NCBI GenBank assembly: GCA_024691085.1 | Contig: JAILNX010000032.1 | Span: 1-64,000, forward strand | DNA: 64,000 nucleotides | Direction of reading: 5' to 3' | DNA from: Clostridiales bacterium | GTDB lineage: Bacteria; Bacillota; Clostridia; Christensenellales; CAG-138 | Part shown: one piece after another, positions 59,401 to 64,000 of the stretch | Position numbering within the stretch: position 1 is the first letter of the stretch | Layout: each line of letters starts with the position of its first letter | Made by a program: the position numbers and the translations under genes | Notes under the pieces: model-generated | What the model saw: only the letters and a program-made list of their open reading frames with translations | Database searches by the model: none | What the model was told of the DNA's origin: nothing

Positions 59401-59426
59401 AAGGCTGCCCAAAGGCAGCCTTTTTT
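59401..59426. terminator. Terminator after htpG, probably bidirectional
   Basis: AAGGCTGCC-CAAA-GGCAGCCTT followed by TTTT; minus strand also U-rich after the stem. Confidence 0.8.
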
Positions 59427-59437
59427 AATGTGGATCT

Positions 59438-59749
59438 TTACTTTACGAGCTTCTCGGCAAGCGCGGAAACGAAGGGGAGATGCGTGACATTTCCGATCAG
59501 ATTAAGCACACCGAAGAATATCATGATCGCCCAAACGACGTAGGCGAGGGCGTAGTACAAAAAGAATGTCAACAGCCCGAGTATTATCGCCGCAGCCATA
59601 CCCATGACCGCCTCCCACATGAACTGCTTGTTTTCACGCGTAAGGGAACGGTCGATGATGAGCGCCAATACAGCGAGGATCGGCAGAATGAAGCATACGC
59701 CGTACGCCACGTTGGATTTCATTCCGAATATCTTGTGATTGCTGAACAT
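59438..59749 (-). CDS. Small membrane protein, DUF4870/Tic20-like
   Basis: A 103-residue integral membrane protein with three hydrophobic segments (about 16-33, 46-66, 70-90). The conserved layout, a first helix F-I-L-P-I-L-A-V-L-A-L, then R-E-N-K-Q-F-M-W-E-A-V and a later V-V-W-A-I-M-I-F-F-G-V-L, fits small DUF4870-type proteins. Function unknown. Between htpG and the alpha-galactosidase gene (22 nt after it), it could be the end of the sugar operon. Confidence 0.75.
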   Translation of the reverse strand: MFSNHKIFGMKSNVAYGVCFILPILAVLALIIDRSLTRENKQFMWEAVMGMAAAIILGLLTFFLYYALAYVVWAIMIFFGVLNLIGNVTHLPFVSALAEKLVK

Positions 59750-59771
59750 TTTTTATCGCCCCTTCTTTTGA

Positions 59772-61400
59772 TTACTTGAAACTGATCGTTTTTTCCGTGC
59801 TGCCGGAAGTATAGGTTACGGTTATGGTCTTTCCGCTGACGGCTACTCCGGTGACGGCGGCGCTCCTCAGCGCGTTAAGCTTCCTGTAATTCGAAAGCGC
59901 GATCCCGTCATAATCTCCGATATTGTCGGAGGTCATGAACACGCCGCCGAACAGGGCGTTGATGCTCGCAAGCTGAAGCTTTTTTGCCTTCGACATATGT
60001 ATGTTCTTCTCTCGGAGGAAGAACACGTCGGGATCCGACATGAACGCCCTGCCGTTAAGCTGACGGCGGAAGACGGTGTTTCGCATCGCCTGGCGCGTTG
60101 AGACTCTTTCGCGATGAAGGATACGCATCCAGGGCTTGTCGTCCCAGTCGAGCGAAACGTCACAGCTGATGCGGCAGTATTCAACAAGACCGAATGCGGG
60201 CATGAGCGGCACTCCGCAGCCGAGGATGGGATGGCTTCCGCACACGCGGCGCAGAAGCTTCATCGCGCGGATCATTCGCGCGGCTCGGGTCTCGCTTGAG
60301 GAACCGAAGGGAGCCGCGCCGTATAGGAAGTCGAGCTTTACAAGGTCGAAGCCCCATTCGTCGAAGACGCGTTTGAAGGAGGACTCGATGTAGGAGACGA
60401 CCTCGGGCTTGTCGATATCGAGGGAGTAGAAGCCGCCCCAGTTGGAGCCGCAGCACCAGGGCTCGCCGTCGACCGTATAGAACCAGTCGGGATGCTCGGC
60501 GTAGAGCTTCGAATCCTTTTCGGCTACGAACGGAGCAAGCCAGATACCTGCCTTATAGCCCTTCTGGTGAATGGCGTCGGAGACGGCCTTCATGCCGTTC
60601 GGGAACTTTTCGGCGTCGCATTCGAGCCAGTCGCCGACGTGCGTTTCCCAGCCGTCGTCGATCTGGAAAAGTTCGCCGCCGCGCATGACCTTGCCGCAGC
60701 CGTTAAGATCCGTCATTATGCTTTCTTCGCTGATGTTCTGATAGCGGTTGTACCAGCTGGAATACCCGGTCAGCGGAACGCTCGTGATGGGGGATACGCC
60801 CATCTCACGGAACCAGGCGTCGAATACGGCGTCCTCGGTACCCTCGGCTATAAACAGTCTGAACGCGTCGAACTCGCCGTCCACTTCAAGGCCTTCGCAG
60901 TCGCGGCGGATCGAAAGCGTCTGCTCGTCCGCGTAATACCTGAACATGGTATAGCCGCATTTCTCGTCGAGCGAGGCGAAGAGCAGGAACCTGTCGCCTG
61001 TGCGGAAATAGCAGTAGGATTCGCCGTGCAGAACGCCCTTCCGGTTGGGGTAATCGACGAAATGATAATCGCCGTACCTGTCGAGCGCGAACTTGTCGAC
61101 TATCATTTGAGGAACGCTGTTGAGGCCCTTGATACGATCCTTCTTCGTGTACTCGGGACAGTATGTCCATGTCTGATAGCCGTTCATGAATATGAACGCG
61201 TCGTCCATATCGGACAGGCGTACCCTCGCGGAGACCGATTCGACGGTACCGTGAAGACCGCGCTTTAAGTGCAGGACCGCGGACGAGCCGTCTCCGCCGG
61301 GGAGCGGACGCCACACGAAATCGAATGCGTCGTCGCGTGACGCCTGCGCGCCCTGAGCGTTAACGGTGATATTTGTTTTAATTCTTTCGGGTTTATTCAT
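59772..61400 (-). CDS. Alpha-galactosidase-like glycoside hydrolase (GH36 clan)
   Basis: A 542-residue cytoplasmic enzyme with an N-terminal beta-sandwich (about 1-210) and a TIM barrel (about 215-470). The nucleophile Asp lies in L-V-K-L-D-F-L-Y-G (Lys-x-Asp motif of GH36), the acid/base Asp in C-R-I-S-C-D-V-S-L-D-W, and the family D-D-G-W and G-I-W-L-A-P-F are clear. No signal peptide. Would release alpha-linked galactose from oligosaccharides imported by the transporter just upstream, with which it overlaps by 8 nt. It is shorter than typical 700-residue GH36 enzymes. Confidence 0.88.
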   Translation of the reverse strand: MNKPERIKTNITVNAQGAQASRDDAFDFVWRPLPGGDGSSAVLHLKRGLHGTVESVSARVRLSDMDDAFIFMNGYQTWTYCPEYTKKDRIKGLNSVPQMIVDKFALDRYGDYHFVDYPNRKGVLHGESYCYFRTGDRFLLFASLDEKCGYTMFRYYADEQTLSIRRDCEGLEVDGEFDAFRLFIAEGTEDAVFDAWFREMGVSPITSVPLTGYSSWYNRYQNISEESIMTDLNGCGKVMRGGELFQIDDGWETHVGDWLECDAEKFPNGMKAVSDAIHQKGYKAGIWLAPFVAEKDSKLYAEHPDWFYTVDGEPWCCGSNWGGFYSLDIDKPEVVSYIESSFKRVFDEWGFDLVKLDFLYGAAPFGSSSETRAARMIRAMKLLRRVCGSHPILGCGVPLMPAFGLVEYCRISCDVSLDWDDKPWMRILHRERVSTRQAMRNTVFRRQLNGRAFMSDPDVFFLREKNIHMSKAKKLQLASINALFGGVFMTSDNIGDYDGIALSNYRKLNALRSAAVTGVAVSGKTITVTYTSGSTEKTISFK

Positions 61401-62826
61401 TTTCGGGTTTGTTCTCGGAAGCCTTGTGAGCCTCTTCTATGGTGTTCATGACCTTCTTCTCATTATAGAGAGCAAGGATGACCGCGCCGAGGGTGCAGAA
61501 CGCGACGGCGACAATGGCGACCCATCTCAAGCCGTAAACGGAGGGGGTGATGTCGTTGCTGGTAAGATCCTGAGTGGTGCCGAGGATCGCGAGCGAGGTG
61601 AACACGAGCATCGCGACCGACTGGCCCATCTTCATCGCGAAGGTGCGCGCAGCAAAGAACATGCCCTCGCGCTTCTCGCCGGTGCGGATGGAATCCTCTT
61701 CAGCGACGTCAGCGACGATGGACTGCGGGATGATGCCGAGAAGAGCCATCGGGAACGCCGAGATGACGACGATCAGTATGCCGGGGAGTATACCCTTAAG
61801 TGCGGGAATAACGCCGATGAGGGCGGTAACTACGTAAGCAAGAGCGAGGCCGAGGAAGCCGAATATAACGAGCTTCTTCTTACCGAACTTCGCGACAAGC
61901 TTCGAGACGATGGGGTAGAAGCAGGCGGAGAGCACGGTCATGCCGCCGAGGAAGTACATCGCCCACGCCTCGTCAAGCTCCATAGAGACCTTGACGAAGA
62001 AGGGAAGACCCGTTTGGAAGAGCGTCAAAGCGATGAAGTAAGCGATATCGGAAGCGGAGAACTTCAGGAACTCCTTGTTCTTGAAGGTTTTTGCAAGGCT
62101 CTTGAAGGTGTTGGACTTCGAGGGTTCTGCGTCGACGAACTCCTTCTCGTTGAGCTTGAAGGTCGGAATGAGCATGCAGATGAGCGCGATCACGGCGAGC
62201 ACTATGAAGCAGATGCGGTAGCTCCAGGGGAAGTCGCCGCCGATGAGCCCGCGGATGGGACCGGCGAATACGAAGGGCAGGTACGCGATCATGGTTCCGA
62301 AGAAGAACGTGAGCGAGATCGCGGTCGAGATATACATGCGGTCCTCCTGCGTCTTTCCGAACTCGGAGATGAGCGCGTTATAAGGAGTGCAGTACATCGT
62401 CATGAAGAAGTAGAAGAGGATCAGGAAACCGAGGACCCAGATCACGTTGATCGAGCTGATCGCCCTAACGGGAGCGCAGAACACGAGGACAGCAACGACC
62501 GCGAATGGAACGGCTGCGATGCGCATGAAGGGTATGCGGCGCCCCTTGGGGTTCTTGCTTCTGTCGGACAGCGACGCGATAAGGGGATCGGTCACGGCGT
62601 CGAAGATACGGCAGATGAACGCGATCAGACCGAGGATCGTAAGCACGCCGAGAATGATCAGACCGGGCTTAAGATACTGTACGGCGTTATTGTTGACGAT
62701 ATCGTCCTTCGTGGGAAGGTAGAACGTCACAAGCCATGCGTTTATGATACCGCCGAGTATCGACCAGCCGAGCTGACCGACCGCGAATATCCGCATTTCC
62801 TTCTTGGTAAGTCGTCTTGTTTTCAT
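61393..62826 (-). CDS. GPH-family sugar:cation symporter
   Basis: A 477-residue transporter with 12 predicted helices, of the glycoside-pentoside-hexuronide (MelB/XynB-type) family. Marker segments are F-D-A-V-T-D-P-L-I-A-S-L-S-D-R-S and C-T-P-Y-N-A-L-I-S-E. It imports oligosaccharides, most likely galactosides or glucuronides judging by neighbours. It overlaps the alpha-galactosidase by 8 nt and lies 9 nt after the glycosidase upstream. Confidence 0.92.
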   Translation of the reverse strand: MKTRRLTKKEMRIFAVGQLGWSILGGIINAWLVTFYLPTKDDIVNNNAVQYLKPGLIILGVLTILGLIAFICRIFDAVTDPLIASLSDRSKNPKGRRIPFMRIAAVPFAVVAVLVFCAPVRAISSINVIWVLGFLILFYFFMTMYCTPYNALISEFGKTQEDRMYISTAISLTFFFGTMIAYLPFVFAGPIRGLIGGDFPWSYRICFIVLAVIALICMLIPTFKLNEKEFVDAEPSKSNTFKSLAKTFKNKEFLKFSASDIAYFIALTLFQTGLPFFVKVSMELDEAWAMYFLGGMTVLSACFYPIVSKLVAKFGKKKLVIFGFLGLALAYVVTALIGVIPALKGILPGILIVVISAFPMALLGIIPQSIVADVAEEDSIRTGEKREGMFFAARTFAMKMGQSVAMLVFTSLAILGTTQDLTSNDITPSVYGLRWVAIVAVAFCTLGAVILALYNEKKVMNTIEEAHKASENKPENE

Positions 62827-62835
62827 AATGCCTCC

Positions 62836-64000
62836 TTAATTAATTGTATAATCAATGATTATAGGTTCGGTTTGATCGGTCGATACGGTGAGCCTTGCCG
62901 AGCCTTTCTTCCCGACAGTCCTTACGTACGTTCCGCACATGCCGCCCTCTGCGGTGACCACGGAGGGTCCGACGAGTTCGGCTTCGCCCTCGAGCGTGAG
63001 CTTCACGGGAAGCTGAGCGTACGGCGCGACCGCGCCGTTTTCGTCAAGCACGCGTATACGGACGGCGGCCATATCGTAGGTATCGCCCTCTGTTAGCTCG
63101 CGTGAGGAGGGGAGAACGTCAAGATGAAGGAGCCTTGAGGGCTTCTTCGTAACGGAAGCCACGACATTGCCGTCCTTCTTCGCGTCGAAGCGCCAGCTCG
63201 TGACCGCACCGCCCCAGTTGCCTATGTATTTTCCGTAAAGCCTTACGCCGTCCTCGTAGGTGAGACCGTATTTGACCATGCACCAGCCCATCTTGAGCTT
63301 GTATTTCAAAGGCAGGTTCGCCATGCCGTATTTTCCCGCGGCAATGAGGCTGTCGTGCAGGAGCTTTTCTTTTCTTCCCGAATAGCCCTCCTGAGTCTTA
63401 AGAAGCTCGCCCACGGTATCGGTGACCTTCATCGGGGGATGGGGAAGACCGTTAGAAGTAGCTTTGAAGGAGGTAACGAAGTTGTCGTTCTTATAAAGCT
63501 CGACCTCGTCCGCGTTGGTGAAAAGCCACACGTCGCCGATGTTGCCCGCGGCGTAATCGCCGATATCCATGTTTGATCCGACCTCGAGATAAGGCTCGTC
63601 GCCCTGACTTCTGTAAAGCGCCGCGGCGAGCTTGGGATTTCTGAACGAATCGAGCACGCCGTGATAGCATATGCGGTCGCCGGAGCCGAAATCCTTATGC
63701 GTCGCGTAGTCGAACATGCACCAGCCGAAGCAGCCCGCGTGCTCGCCGTCGGCGTAAGCGGCGCCCAGAACTCTGGCGTGGCGGAGCGCCTGCTCCTGCC
63801 GCTTTTCGGCGTGGTCGAAGGACTTCGTCGGGAACATATGCCCGTTGTGCTCGGAGATGAGGAAGCTCGCCTGCATATCGGTCGTAACGTCCTTTTTCTT
63901 CTTGCATCCCGGAGTTTTCCCGTCGTGCGAGAAGTCGTTGAAGGCATATACGTCCTCAAGAAGATGACTCTTTTCAAGATACCGCACGCCGCTCGTCTGA
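62836..64000 (-). CDS. GH2-family glycoside hydrolase, C-terminal part (cut by window end)
   Basis: The 388 visible C-terminal codons read open through the edge at 64000; the 5' part lies outside. The visible part opens within the catalytic barrel. The nucleophile Glu is in F-L-I-S-E-H-N-G-H-M, with H-A-G-C-F-G-W-C-M-F-D-Y after it, then beta-sandwich domains ending in a bacterial-Ig-like DUF4982-type region. This is the arrangement of beta-galactosidase/beta-glucuronidase GH2 enzymes from gut anaerobes. It is first of the visible operon with the GPH symporter and GH36. The ATG/GTG at 63987 is not its true start. Confidence 0.85.
   Translation of the reverse strand, partial: QTSGVRYLEKSHLLEDVYAFNDFSHDGKTPGCKKKKDVTTDMQASFLISEHNGHMFPTKSFDHAEKRQEQALRHARVLGAAYADGEHAGCFGWCMFDYATHKDFGSGDRICYHGVLDSFRNPKLAAALYRSQGDEPYLEVGSNMDIGDYAAGNIGDVWLFTNADEVELYKNDNFVTSFKATSNGLPHPPMKVTDTVGELLKTQEGYSGRKEKLLHDSLIAAGKYGMANLPLKYKLKMGWCMVKYGLTYEDGVRLYGKYIGNWGGAVTSWRFDAKKDGNVVASVTKKPSRLLHLDVLPSSRELTEGDTYDMAAVRIRVLDENGAVAPYAQLPVKLTLEGEAELVGPSVVTAEGGMCGTYVRTVGKKGSARLTVSTDQTEPIIIDYTIN

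Noticed and set aside
61366-63096. 576-codon plus-strand frame opposite the GPH transporter
   Set aside because: Product is highly charged and repetitive in E/H/D/R, as expected from the complement of a hydrophobic transporter.

Overview
The window reads as a chromosomal segment of a strictly anaerobic, spore-lineage member of the Bacillota (Clostridia), fairly GC-rich for that class. The evidence is: lysine fermentation by radical/B12 aminomutases, a flavodiiron protein fused to rubredoxins, SPASM radical-SAM enzymes, a CwlD-type spore-cortex amidase, and many near-consensus sigma-A promoters (TTGACA/TTGCAA, 17 bp, TATAAT) with Gram-positive Shine-Dalgarno sites and U-tailed terminators. The species cannot be named. 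No rRNA, tRNA, CRISPR array, integrase or insertion sequence is visible, and gene packing is dense.

Layout. 0-5.7 kb: HxlR regulator divergent from a zinc-macrodomain/SirTM sirtuin pair (reversible ADP-ribosylation), a decayed Fe-alcohol-dehydrogenase relic, GNAT, AbrB-MGT glycosyltransferase operon, flavodoxin-fold reductase. 5.7-11.3 kb: duplicated PepSY secreted protein, OmpR-type two-component system, beta-helix lipoprotein, DUF4349 lipoprotein. 11.3-17.5 kb: phosphohexomutase, AsnS, PHP phosphoesterase, RpiR regulator, unknown exported protein. 17.5-22.2 kb: XRE-cupin regulator and potABCD polyamine importer with a palindromic operator. 22.3-26.7 kb: ddl-murF-patatin, then CwlD. 26.7-31 kb: MarR-controlled heterodimeric ABC exporter. 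31-35.8 kb: nucleotidase-like HAD, zinc-ribbon protein, YgjV, and an overlapping aroA-aroC-(chorismate mutase/shikimate kinase fusion) operon. 35.8-45.1 kb: flavodiiron/flavin reductase/double rubredoxin fusion, PcrA, MsrA, MATE, two HADs, PlsC, acyl-ACP thioesterase. 45.1-47.9 kb: an unusual operon of two zinc-ribbon proteins, one with repeated VYAGPE[FY] motifs, a radical SAM/SPASM enzyme and a NUDIX hydrolase. 48-54.9 kb: a lysine riboswitch followed by kal-kce-kdd-lipoprotein-kamA-kamD-kamE. 55-59.7 kb: Y-family polymerase with YolD, small cysteine-bearing protein, HtpG, small membrane protein. 59.7-64 kb: alpha-galactosidase, GPH sugar transporter and the 3' part of a GH2 glycosidase that runs off the end.

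Most interesting. (1) The lysine riboswitch precedes lysine catabolism, not biosynthesis. The 3' strand of its P1 helix and the conserved core bases before it also form the 5' half of the terminator, so lysine binding should prevent termination: a predicted lysine-ON switch for a lysine-fermentation operon. (2) The radical SAM/SPASM enzyme overlaps the gene for a 190-residue protein with four VYAGPE[FY] copies and one degenerate copy before a zinc ribbon, a candidate multi-site modification substrate. (3) Regulatory architecture includes a shared palindromic -35 between msrA and a MATE gene, a probably leaderless Y-family polymerase mRNA with a LexA-like box, and repeated TTCTAAAC-N5-GTTTAGAA sites at the polyamine operon.
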